Source of the DNA: Campylobacteraceae bacterium
GTDB taxonomy: Bacteria; Campylobacterota; Campylobacteria; Campylobacterales; Sulfurovaceae
NCBI GenBank assembly: GCA_026982175.1
Contig: JALSHP010000030.1
Coordinates: 1 to 6,021 of the forward strand
DNA: 6,021 nucleotides
Direction of reading: 5' to 3'
The notes below the pieces were generated by a model. It was given only the letters and a program-made list of their open reading frames with translations. It ran no database searches and was not told the origin of the DNA. Both the position numbers and the translations under genes were made by a program. Numbering within the stretch: position 1 is the first letter of the stretch; every line of letters begins with the position of its first letter. Positions 1 through 5,133 of the stretch are shown here, one piece after another.

Positions 1-1
1 G

Positions 2-322
2 ATGCAAGAGGTAAACATGAGTGACAAGATGGACTATAGCTCCAAAGAGTTAAAACTGATTGTCAACAGTGCGTTTAAAGCTCAAATGAGTCGAGGACAG
101 AGCAGTTTAAATGGAAAACTCAAAGAGGAGGAGATAGAGAAGTTCTGTACCTTAAATGAGGATGCCACTAAAATTCTCTTTTCAGCCATTGAACGTTTTG
201 CACTTTCGCATAGGAGTATTAATTCCATTAAAAAAGTGGCACGAACCATTGCCGACATTGAGCAGTCCATAGCAATTGAAAAGAGACATCTTTTGGAAGC
301 ACTCTCTTATAGACGTAGATAA
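2..322 (+). CDS. comM: ComM/YifB-family Mg-chelatase-like AAA ATPase, C-terminal end (5' part outside window)
   Basis: Only the last ~106 codons are present. The frame is open to the window edge, so the ATG codons at 2 and 17 are internal methionines and not starts. The sequence matches the C-terminal domain of Mg-chelatase-like proteins (ComM/YifB): a helical stretch ending in RGQSSLNGKL (residues 31-40), then SHRSINSIKKVARTIAD (69-85) and the terminal EALSYR (99-104). In known family members the missing N-terminal part carries a Lon-protease-like fold and the Walker A/B ATPase. ComM is a hexameric helicase that promotes branch migration during integration of transforming DNA. The family is widespread, including in bacteria not known to be transformable, so the role here is inferred from homology. 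The gene ends 70 bp before the lipoprotein gene, with no clear terminator between them. Confidence 0.85.
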   Translation: MQEVNMSDKMDYSSKELKLIVNSAFKAQMSRGQSSLNGKLKEEEIEKFCTLNEDATKILFSAIERFALSHRSINSIKKVARTIADIEQSIAIEKRHLLEALSYRRR

Positions 323-339
323 ATAGAGAGGAATAAAGC

Positions 340-366
340 TTCACAACCAGAACACAATCCTATAAT
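340..366 (+). promoter_or_regulatory. Candidate sigma70 promoter of the lipoprotein gene
   Basis: A perfect -10 hexamer TATAAT lies at 361-366, 14 bases before the Shine-Dalgarno sequence AAGGAG. The best -35 candidate is TTCACA at 340-345 (5 of 6 matches to TTGACA), but its 15-bp spacer is shorter than the usual 16-18. The start of transcription would be near 373, giving a leader of about 20 nt. The -10 is convincing and the -35 is weak. Confidence 0.5.
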
Positions 367-392
367 AGTATAGAATATTAAAGGAGCAAACC

Positions 393-956
393 ATGCATTA
401 TTTTAAAAAAATTATAGTGATTATCTTTTTAATACTTTTTACTGCTTGTGGTACAGGTGAGACCCAAGAGCGTATTAATACTGATTTAGGTTTTGATATG
501 TGGGATTACATGACATCGGCTAGAAGTTATGAAGTGGAGTATGATGTTTATGAAAATGGTGTTAAAACAGACTTCTATGTTGAGACCCATCAACAGTTTG
601 GCGAAAAATATGAGCGAGAGAGTGAGGGTGGACTAACTACCTTAAGATTACGCTCTAATACCATTCTAATGGATGAGCCTAATATGAGTACTAGCATAAG
701 AAGATTTTTACATTTAGGAGAGCAGGATGTTTTTCAATCTCATGCCATTGAAGATTGTATTCTTGATAGGTTTCATGAAACGTATGAAAACCAAGGTTCA
801 ATTTTTCATAATGTTCTCCAAGTAACTTGTAATTCTCGCTCAGGTGTCTATCAAGAGTTCTATTATGGATACAATGAGGGGATTGTTGCTATTTATGAAA
901 AAGAGGGTGCATTAAGAACAGAATATATTAAAGTAGGAGAGAAAGAGATTTATTAA
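393..956 (+). CDS. Predicted lipoprotein of unknown function
   Basis: I do not recognise a family. The 187-residue product begins with a typical lipoprotein signal peptide: basic MHYFKK, a hydrophobic core (residues 7-16), then LFTAC with the lipidation cysteine at C19. Phe at -3 is less usual than Leu. The start ATG is supported by AAGGAG at 381-386, six bases upstream. The mature part is soluble, with alternating aromatic/charged patterns suggesting beta strands. It has two more cysteines, C122 and C146, that could form a disulfide in the periplasm. The C-terminal stretch EFYYGYNEGIVAIYEKEG (residues 155-172) resembles the closing strands of beta-sheet lipoproteins that end with a YY..GvGlv-like motif, but this is only a resemblance. 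There is no transmembrane segment beyond the signal. It is probably monocistronic, sitting between comM and the tRNA operon. Confidence 0.85.
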   Translation: MHYFKKIIVIIFLILFTACGTGETQERINTDLGFDMWDYMTSARSYEVEYDVYENGVKTDFYVETHQQFGEKYERESEGGLTTLRLRSNTILMDEPNMSTSIRRFLHLGEQDVFQSHAIEDCILDRFHETYENQGSIFHNVLQVTCNSRSGVYQEFYYGYNEGIVAIYEKEGALRTEYIKVGEKEIY

Positions 957-961
957 AATAG

Positions 962-978
962 AAATTTTAATAAAATTT
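962..978 (+). other. AT-only inverted repeat / UP-like tract before the tRNA promoter
   Basis: AAATTTT (962-968) and AAAATTT (972-978) form a 7-bp AT-only inverted repeat just after the lipoprotein stop. It has no GC pairs, so it would be a poor terminator. Its A-tract/T-tract pattern largely falls where an UP element would sit (roughly -59 to -38 from the predicted start near 1024), which fits a strong stable-RNA promoter. The UP role is inferred from position and composition. Confidence 0.45.
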
Positions 979-988
979 TCAATATCTC

Positions 989-1017
989 TTGACATCGTAA
1001 ACCTTTTTGCCTATAAT
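989..1017 (+). promoter_or_regulatory. Perfect-consensus sigma70 promoter of the tRNA operon
   Basis: TTGACA at 989-994 and TATAAT at 1012-1017 are separated by exactly 17 bp, the full consensus. Transcription would start near 1024, about 35 nt before the first tRNA. A consensus -35 stands out in an organism of this type, where many promoters lack a recognisable -35; it is in keeping with heavy transcription of stable RNA. An AT-rich tract lies immediately upstream. Confidence 0.92.
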
Positions 1018-1029
1018 TGCATTCCTTTT

Positions 1030-1058
1030 CAGATACAGCTTATCTGTTAAAGCTTTTT
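1030..1058 (+). other. Leader of tRNA operon with two alternative small hairpins
   Basis: CAGATA (1030-1035) can pair with TATCTG (1041-1046) around a 5-nt loop. Alternatively AGCTT (1037-1041) can pair with AAGCT (1050-1054), and the latter is followed by a short T run (1055-1058). The two structures share bases and exclude each other. Both stems are short (6 and 5 bp), so this may be no more than a 5' leader removed by RNase processing. A terminator role is possible but weakly supported. Confidence 0.3.
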
Positions 1059-1135
1059 CGGAGTGTAGCGCAGTCTGGTAGCGCACCTGGTTTGGGACCA
1101 GGGGGTCGAAGGTTCGAGTCCTTTCACTCCGACCA
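1059..1135 (+). tRNA. tRNA-Pro (anticodon UGG)
   Basis: A full cloverleaf of 77 nt. The acceptor strands CGGAGTG (1059-1065) and CACTCCG (1125-1131) pair perfectly, followed by discriminator A and encoded CCA (1133-1135). The anticodon stem CCTGG/CCAGG encloses the loop TTTGGGA with anticodon TGG at 1093-1095, and the T-loop is GGTTCGAGTC. C1:G72 at the acceptor end is the usual proline identity. UGG can read all four CCN codons if U34 is modified. First gene of the five-tRNA operon. Confidence 0.97.
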
Positions 1136-1181
1136 CTTTAGATATTTAAATTTTCAATACAATAGTTAAATTTACAATTAT

Positions 1182-1258
1182 GGTAGGCGTAGTTCAGTTG
1201 GTAGAGCGTCAGTTTGTGGTACTGATTGTCGCGGGTTCGAGTCCCGTCGCCTACCCCA
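1182..1258 (+). tRNA. tRNA-His (anticodon GUG)
   Basis: Acceptor GTAGGCG (1183-1189) pairs with CGCCTAC (1248-1254). The base before it, G at 1182, can pair with C73 at 1255, giving the extra G-1:C73 pair that HisRS requires, so I begin the gene at 1182. The anticodon stem TCAGT/ACTGA holds the loop TTGTGGT with GTG at 1216-1218. CCA is encoded at 1256-1258. It lies 46 nt after tRNA-Pro with no separate promoter visible. Confidence 0.97.
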
Positions 1259-1300
1259 TAAATTAGTAGTTAATCAGGTAAGTAACCTAAAAATGATGAA

Positions 1301-1377
1301 GCGCTTGTGGCTCAATTGGATAGAGCATCAGACTTCGGATCTGAGGGTTAGAGGTTCGAGTCCTCTCAGGCGTACCA
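1301..1377 (+). tRNA. tRNA-Arg (anticodon UCG)
   Basis: Acceptor GCGCTTG (1301-1307) pairs with CAGGCGT (1367-1373). The first pair is a G1:U72 wobble and there is another U:G inside the stem. Anticodon stem TCAGA/TCTGA encloses CTTCGGA with TCG at 1335-1337. A20 in the D-loop (TTGGATAGAG), a known arginine identity element, is present. CCA is encoded. The anticodon reads CGA and CGG. Other CGN codons would need expanded wobble or a separate ACG tRNA elsewhere. Confidence 0.96.
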
Positions 1378-1414
1378 TTAAATGATAACTTAATTTAATT
1401 ATTTTATTTACGTT

Positions 1415-1491
1415 GCACTCATAGCTCAGCTGGATAGAGCATCGCCCTTCTAAGGCGAGGGTCTTAGGTTCGAATCCTAATGGGTGTACCA
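1415..1491 (+). tRNA. tRNA-Arg (anticodon UCU)
   Basis: Acceptor GCACTCA (1415-1421) pairs with TGGGTGT (1481-1487), again with a G1:U72 first pair. Anticodon stem TCGCC/GGCGA holds CTTCTAA with TCT at 1449-1451, reading AGA/AGG. AGA is the most visible Arg codon in the neighbouring genes, so this is likely the major Arg tRNA. T-loop GGTTCGAATCC and encoded CCA (1489-1491) are present. It lies 37 nt after tRNA-Arg(UCG). Confidence 0.97.
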
Positions 1492-1517
1492 CTTATTATT
1501 GTTTTAAACAATCACAT

Positions 1518-1602
1518 GCGGATGTGGTGAAATTGGTATACACGCCAGACTTAGGATCTGGTGCTTTACGGCGTGGAGGTTCGAGTCCTCTCATCCGCAC
1601 CA
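1518..1602 (+). tRNA. tRNA-Leu (anticodon UAG)
   Basis: This is an 85-nt class II tRNA. Acceptor GCGGATG (1518-1524) pairs with CATCCGC (1592-1598), followed by discriminator A and encoded CCA (1600-1602). Anticodon stem CCAGA/TCTGG encloses CTTAGGA with TAG at 1552-1554, reading CUN codons. A long variable arm (about 1562-1574) precedes the T stem (1575-1579 with 1587-1591). Last gene of the tRNA operon; no strong GC-rich terminator follows. Confidence 0.97.
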
Positions 1603-1680
1603 CTTACTCTTCTATCTATTTTATTAAAATCTTCTACTATAACATTTTTTTTATAATAAAAAGCAAAAAATTTTATTTTT
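1603..1680. other. AT-rich spacer between the tRNA operon and tig
   Basis: This stretch is almost entirely A/T with several T and A runs. TTTTTA...TAAAAA around 1645-1662 can form only an AT hairpin. I see no canonical terminator, so tRNA transcription may end weakly in the T-rich tract or read into tig. The AT-rich DNA also lies upstream of the predicted tig promoter, where it could substitute for a -35 element. Confidence 0.4.
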
Positions 1681-1689
1681 CCTAAAGCT

Positions 1690-1711
1690 TTTTAGCCAAC
1701 TTCTGCTAAAA
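1690..1711. promoter_or_regulatory. Inverted repeat overlapping the tig promoter
   Basis: TTTTAGC (1690-1696) and GCTAAAA (1705-1711) are perfect 7-bp arms around an 8-base centre. The right arm runs into the predicted -10 element. Its placement suits an operator. It could equally be a weak terminator-like hairpin for upstream transcription, but no T run follows directly. Confidence 0.35.
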
Positions 1712-1712
1712 T
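1704..1712 (+). promoter_or_regulatory. Candidate extended -10 promoter of tig
   Basis: TGC followed by TAAAAT (1707-1712) is an extended -10 element. There is no good -35 match at the expected place (around 1684-1689), but the upstream DNA has repeated A/T tracts, as is common for sigma70 promoters in Campylobacterota. Transcription would start near 1719, giving a leader of about 24 nt that contains AAGGA (1734-1738), the ribosome binding site for tig. Confidence 0.6.
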
Positions 1713-1743
1713 TCGACAATTATTTTGGATAAAAAGGATTGTA

Positions 1744-3036
1744 ATGAATATTACAGCAACAAAGACTGATGCCGCTAACGTATCGGTAGTAGCAACTATT
1801 GAGTCAGCAGACATTGAAAAGAACTTAAACAAAGCAGCGAAACAAGTGGCAAAAACTGCTTCTGTTGATGGATTTAGAAAAGGTAAAGTACCTGTCGCTA
1901 AAATTAAAATGATGTATGCAGAACAACTTCAACAAGATGCTGAAAACCAAGCCGTTCAAGACATTTTAGCCCAAGCTAAAAAAGAGCTAGAGATTAATGA
2001 AGCAGATATTATTGCAGAGCCTAGTTTTAAAAAATATGATAAAAAAGATGACAATATTGAACTTGAACTTCTTATCTCACTTAGACCAACTGTTGAAGCA
2101 GAGGGTTACAAAGATTTAGCACCTAAATATGATGAGCCAACAGTAGAAGATGCAGAAATTGAAGAGAAATTAAAAACACTTTTAGAGTCTAATGCTCCTT
2201 ATGTTAGTGTTGAGGGTAAAAGAGCTTTACAAAAAGATGACCAAGCAAACTTTGACTTTGTTGGAAGCATTGATGGTGTTGAGTTTGAGGGTGGAAAAGC
2301 AGAAAAATTTGACCTTGTGATTGGTTCAGGTCAATTCATTCCTGGTTTTGAAGAGCAAATGGAAGGCATGAAAGTTGATGAGAAAAAAGACATTACGGTT
2401 ACTTTCCCCGAAGATTACCAATCAACTAACCTTGCAGGAAAAGAGGCTGTTTTTGCAGTAACCCTTAATGACATTAAAGAAAAAGCAGAAGCAACACTTG
2501 ATGAAGAGATGGTTAAAAGACTTATTCCAAATGAAGAAGATGCAACAGCTGACACAGTAAAAGAGAAAATTGCTGAGCAAATTAAATCGGAAAAAGTTTC
2601 AAAACTTTACAATGAAACCCTTAAGCCACAACTTATTGAAGCACTTATTGAAAAGTATGACTTTGCATTGCCTCAAAACATTGTTGACCAAGAGATTGAT
2701 GCACAGGTGAACAACAAAGCCAGAGAAATGGACGAAGAAGAGTTAGCAACTTACAAAGACAATGAAGAGAAAATCAATGAGCTTAGAGAGTCTGTTAAAG
2801 AGACAGCCATTAACTCTGTAAAAGCGACTTTCCTTGTAGATTATCTTGCTAAAGAAGAAAATGTGACCGTCAATGACCAAGAAGTTTCTCAAACTATCTA
2901 CTACGAAGCGATGATGTCAGGTCAAGACCCTCAAGAGGTAATCAACTACTACCAAGAGAATAATCTTTTACCTGCTGTTAAAATGGGAATGATTGAAGAT
3001 AAACTATTTGCTCAAATTCTTGGGATTGACCAGTAG
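1744..3036 (+). CDS. tig: Trigger factor (ribosome-associated chaperone and peptidyl-prolyl isomerase)
   Basis: The 430-residue product has the normal length and three-domain order of trigger factor. The N-terminal ribosome-binding domain (about 1-145) contains the signature GFRKGKVP at residues 43-50, which contacts the large subunit near protein L23. The FKBP-type prolyl isomerase domain (about 160-247) shows DFVGSIDG, FDLVIGSGQFIPGFEEQMEG (189-208) and the LAGKEAVFAVTLNDIKE end strand. The SurA-like C-terminal chaperone domain (about 250-430) is helical and acidic. It binds emerging nascent chains in the cytoplasm and delays misfolding. ATG at 1744 is preceded by AAGGA five bases upstream. 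The neighbours clpP and def act on the same protein-maturation route. Nothing appears truncated. Confidence 0.97.
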   Translation: MNITATKTDAANVSVVATIESADIEKNLNKAAKQVAKTASVDGFRKGKVPVAKIKMMYAEQLQQDAENQAVQDILAQAKKELEINEADIIAEPSFKKYDKKDDNIELELLISLRPTVEAEGYKDLAPKYDEPTVEDAEIEEKLKTLLESNAPYVSVEGKRALQKDDQANFDFVGSIDGVEFEGGKAEKFDLVIGSGQFIPGFEEQMEGMKVDEKKDITVTFPEDYQSTNLAGKEAVFAVTLNDIKEKAEATLDEEMVKRLIPNEEDATADTVKEKIAEQIKSEKVSKLYNETLKPQLIEALIEKYDFALPQNIVDQEIDAQVNNKAREMDEEELATYKDNEEKINELRESVKETAINSVKATFLVDYLAKEENVTVNDQEVSQTIYYEAMMSGQDPQEVINYYQENNLLPAVKMGMIEDKLFAQILGIDQ

Positions 3037-3051
3037 TTCATCTGAATTTGT

Positions 3052-3073
3052 GGTGCATTAAAATGCACCCTAC
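3052..3073 (-). repeat. REP-like element: GTAG plus 8-bp palindrome
   Basis: GGTGCATT (3052-3059) and AATGCACC (3062-3069) are perfect inverted arms around AA. On the minus strand the palindrome is directly preceded by GTAG (complement of 3070-3073). A GTAG head plus palindrome is the known architecture of REP sequences mobilised by RAYT (TnpA-REP) transposases. No transposase gene lies in the window and only one copy is present. On the plus strand the hairpin could also slow or end transcription after tig, but it is followed by CTACCTCTCTTTC, not a clean T run. Confidence 0.5.
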
Positions 3074-3082
3074 CTCTCTTTC

Positions 3083-3111
3083 AATACACTTATAAGTAAA
3101 AAAAGTGTATT
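3083..3111 (+). other. Hairpin in the tig-clpP spacer
   Basis: AATACACTT (3083-3091) and AAGTGTATT (3103-3111) form a perfect 9-bp stem with an 11-nt A-rich loop. It is the second hairpin after tig and ends 39 nt before clpP. No T run follows, so it looks more like an mRNA processing or stability element than an intrinsic terminator. A regulatory-protein site is another possibility. Confidence 0.45.
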
Positions 3112-3150
3112 CTCCTAACAATTAAAAATTATAAAACAAAGGTAACATTA

Positions 3151-3738
3151 ATGAGTTATATTCCTTACGTTGTAGAGCAAACAGGTCGTGGTGAACGAAG
3201 TTACGACATCTATTCAAGACTATTAAAAGACAGAATTATTATGATGAGTGGAGAAGTAAACGATCAAGTTGCTTCAACCATTGTGGCACAACTTCTTTTT
3301 TTAGAAGCCCAAGATCCAGACAAAGACATCTATTTTTACATTAACTCTCCAGGAGGGGTGATTACCTCTGGTTTAGCAATGTTTGACACCATGAACTACA
3401 TCAAACCAGATATTGTGACAATTTGTATTGGTCAAGCAGCGTCAATGGGGGCATTTTTACTCTCATCTGGAGCAAAAGGTAAACGTTATGCTCTTCCAAA
3501 TGCAAGAATTATGATTCACCAACCTTCAGGTGGCGCACAAGGTCAATCAACTGACATTCAAATTCAAGCTGAAGAGATTCAACGTCTAAAAGATACGCTG
3601 AATGAAATCATGGCTGAGAATTGTGGTAAAAAAGCCAAACAACTTGAAAAAGATACTGAAAGAGACAACTTCATGTCTTCAGCTGAAGCTGTAGAGTATG
3701 GACTTATTGACCAAATCTTAACCAAAAGCTTTAGCTAG
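3151..3738 (+). CDS. clpP: ATP-dependent Clp protease proteolytic subunit
   Basis: The 195-residue product aligns with ClpP over its whole length. The serine-protease triad is visible: S98 in GQAASMGA, H123 in MIHQPSGG and D172 in DTERDNFMS, matching the spacing in E. coli (97/122/171 of the mature enzyme). The substrate-strand motif YINSPGG (63-69) and the helix E segment with QIQAEEI (137-143) are also present. ClpP forms a 14-subunit chamber that degrades proteins unfolded and fed in by ClpX or ClpA. In E. coli a short propeptide is removed; here the N-terminus MSYIPYVVEQ is close to the mature form, so little processing is expected. The ribosome binding site is AAAGG at 3138-3142. It lies 114 bp after tig and 9 bp before the def start. 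Confidence 0.98.
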   Translation: MSYIPYVVEQTGRGERSYDIYSRLLKDRIIMMSGEVNDQVASTIVAQLLFLEAQDPDKDIYFYINSPGGVITSGLAMFDTMNYIKPDIVTICIGQAASMGAFLLSSGAKGKRYALPNARIMIHQPSGGAQGQSTDIQIQAEEIQRLKDTLNEIMAENCGKKAKQLEKDTERDNFMSSAEAVEYGLIDQILTKSFS

Positions 3739-3750
3739 GAAACATTGATG
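3737..3750 (+). promoter_or_regulatory. Ribosome binding site that decides the def start
   Basis: AGGA (3737-3740) overlaps the clpP stop TAG and is 7 nt before ATG at 3748, a good spacing. The in-frame TTG at 3745 is only 4 nt away. ATG is therefore the likely start, and the overlap suggests translational coupling to clpP. Confidence 0.75.
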
Positions 3751-4260
3751 GTTAGAGAGATTTTAGTTTACCCTGATAAACGCTTAAAAACTATTTCTGA
3801 AGAAGTGACAAGCTTTGATGAAGAGCTTCATACCTTGCTTGATGATATGTATGACACGACCAAAGCACAGATAGGCTTAGGCTTAGCAGCCATTCAAATC
3901 GGTGTACCTAAACGGGTCTTTATCTTGACCATTCCAGAGGGTGATTCCGAAGAGATGGTTAGTAGAGAAGAGACCTTAGAAATTATTAACCCTGTGTTTA
4001 CACTCTTAGAGGGAAAAGTTAAAAAGCAAGAGGGCTGTCTCTCTGTACCTGGTTATTATGAGGATATTGAACGTTATTCTCATGCCATTGTGGAGTACCA
4101 AGACCGTCATGGAGAGAAACACACCATTGACAATGATGAGTTTTTAGCCATCGCCCTCCAACATGAAAACGACCACTTAGATGGTAAAATTTTTGTGGAG
4201 AAACTCTCTATCTTGAAACGTAAAAAGTTTGAAAAAAAATGGAAAAAGAAGTTTAAATAG
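3748..4260 (+). CDS. def: Peptide deformylase
   Basis: This metalloenzyme removes the N-formyl group from new proteins at the ribosome. All three family motifs are present, counting from the ATG: motif 1 GLGLAAIQ (43-50), motif 2 EGCLS (95-99) and motif 3 HENDH (139-143). The metal ligands are C97, H139 and H143, and E140 is the catalytic acid/base. The length of 170 residues is normal and the C-terminus is a basic helix rich in Lys (KRKKFEKKWKKKFK), as in E. coli-type enzymes whose C-terminal helix binds the ribosome. I chose ATG 3748 over the in-frame TTG at 3745 on ribosome-binding-site spacing and because MVREIL is the usual family N-terminus. It is co-transcribed with clpP and overlaps the next start by one base. 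Confidence 0.97.
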   Translation: MVREILVYPDKRLKTISEEVTSFDEELHTLLDDMYDTTKAQIGLGLAAIQIGVPKRVFILTIPEGDSEEMVSREETLEIINPVFTLLEGKVKKQEGCLSVPGYYEDIERYSHAIVEYQDRHGEKHTIDNDEFLAIALQHENDHLDGKIFVEKLSILKRKKFEKKWKKKFK

Positions 4261-5117
4261 TGCTAGATATTAATGACTTTAACCATTTTTTAGAAAATGA
4301 GGAAGATGAAAATTTTCAACAGATAGTTCAAAATCTTAAAAGCTTTCTCTTAAGTGATGAAGCCTTTGAGTATGATGCACTAATCCCTAAGTTTACAGCT
4401 CTTTCAGACTATCTTGACCCTTATGATACACGTTTAATGGACAAGCGTTTAGAACCCATTGTTCCTATTATGGAACTAATATGTGCTAAGCTTAATGAAA
4501 AAGAAGATGCAAACTACGCTTCACTTTTAGATTCGTTAACCTATCTCTACTATGCCTCTTCTAAATACGCCAAAGCCTTAGAGACCCAAGAGAAATCTAT
4601 GCTTATTAGAGAAGCATTATATGGTGAGAACTCCCCCATAACTGCTAAAAGCTATGACCTTTTAGGGGCAATTTATTTGGCTCAAAAAGCGTATGAAAAG
4701 GCTGAAGCATTTTACTTAAAAGCTTTGAGCATAAGAGAAGAGGTTTTAGGAGAAGAGCATCCAGATACGGCGACCAGTTACAACAGTGTAGCAGGGCTAC
4801 ATGAATCGATGGGTGCATTTCAAAAAGCCCAAGCTCTTTACGAAAAAGTATTAGAGATTAAAAGACGTACTTTAGGAGAAGAACACCCTCATACAGCAAC
4901 GAGTTACAATAACTTAGGACTACTCTATAAGAAGTTAAAAAAGTGTAAGGAAGCAAAAGCGATGCTAGAAAAACTCTTAAACATGGTCGATAAATCTTCT
5001 TACCAGCACCTTTCAACACTTAATTTGACACGGAGTATTAAAGAGATAGAAAAAAGCATGAAGCAAGAGAAAAAAGTGAAGTTTAAACAGCGAGGGCGAT
5101 ATTGCGAAAGCATTTAG
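4260..5117 (+). CDS. Kinesin-light-chain-type tetratricopeptide repeat protein
   Basis: The 285-residue protein lacks a signal peptide and is probably cytoplasmic. An acidic N-terminal region (1-85) of no recognised family is followed by tandem 42-residue TPRs beginning near residues 86, 128, 170 and 212, the last incomplete. The repeats end in the LGEEHPDTATSYN-type linker typical of kinesin-light-chain TPRs. Such repeats usually bind peptides or partner proteins; no catalytic domain is seen. The tail (267-281) is strongly basic. The start is GTG at 4260, sharing its G with the def stop (TAGTG), with a weak AAAGAAG upstream, so translation probably depends on re-initiation after def. No in-frame ATG offers a better start until far downstream. 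A role with deformylase or Clp is only suggested by position. Confidence 0.88.
   Translation: MLDINDFNHFLENEEDENFQQIVQNLKSFLLSDEAFEYDALIPKFTALSDYLDPYDTRLMDKRLEPIVPIMELICAKLNEKEDANYASLLDSLTYLYYASSKYAKALETQEKSMLIREALYGENSPITAKSYDLLGAIYLAQKAYEKAEAFYLKALSIREEVLGEEHPDTATSYNSVAGLHESMGAFQKAQALYEKVLEIKRRTLGEEHPHTATSYNNLGLLYKKLKKCKEAKAMLEKLLNMVDKSSYQHLSTLNLTRSIKEIEKSMKQEKKVKFKQRGRYCESI
4744..4911 (+). repeat. 126-bp tandem repeat inside the TPR gene
   Basis: The DNA around TTTAGGAGAAGAGCATCC (from 4745) recurs 126 bp later as TTTAGGAGAAGAACACCC (from 4871). Both continue into a similar stretch encoding TATSYN. The period equals 42 codons, one TPR unit. The first unit boundary, near 4620, is much more diverged, so the last duplication is the youngest or best conserved. 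Confidence 0.7.
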
Positions 5118-5133
5118 CTATTTTTTAAATAGC
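5117..5133. terminator. Possible shared terminator between convergent genes
   Basis: GCTATTT (5117-5123) and AAATAGC (5127-5133) form a perfect 7-bp stem with a 3-nt loop at the convergent gene ends. It begins at the last base of the TPR stop codon and covers the minus-strand stop. The stem is AT-rich with two GC pairs, and no T run follows on either strand, so termination would be weak. Its location is the main argument. Confidence 0.35.

Noticed and set aside
82..270. 62-codon minus-strand open frame opposite comM
   Set aside because: It lies wholly within the ComM C-terminal coding region, has no family resemblance, and the plus-strand protein motifs are clear. It is a shadow frame.
1136..1517. 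Attachment-site or prophage remnant among the tRNA genes
   Set aside because: Spacers of 26-46 nt contain no partial tRNA duplicate or integrase-like coding sequence.
3091..3096. TATAAG as a -10 element for a separate clpP promoter
   Set aside because: It lies inside the second hairpin, with no TG extension and no matching -35. It is also part of a small ACTTATAAGT palindrome, so the match is likely chance in AT-rich DNA.
3130..3135. TATAAA as a -10 element directly before clpP
   Set aside because: The transcription start would fall in or after the ribosome binding site (3138-3142), leaving no usable leader.
3745..3747. TTG as the def start codon
   Set aside because: Only 4 nt from AGGA, while ATG three bases later has better spacing and gives the usual MVREIL N-terminus.
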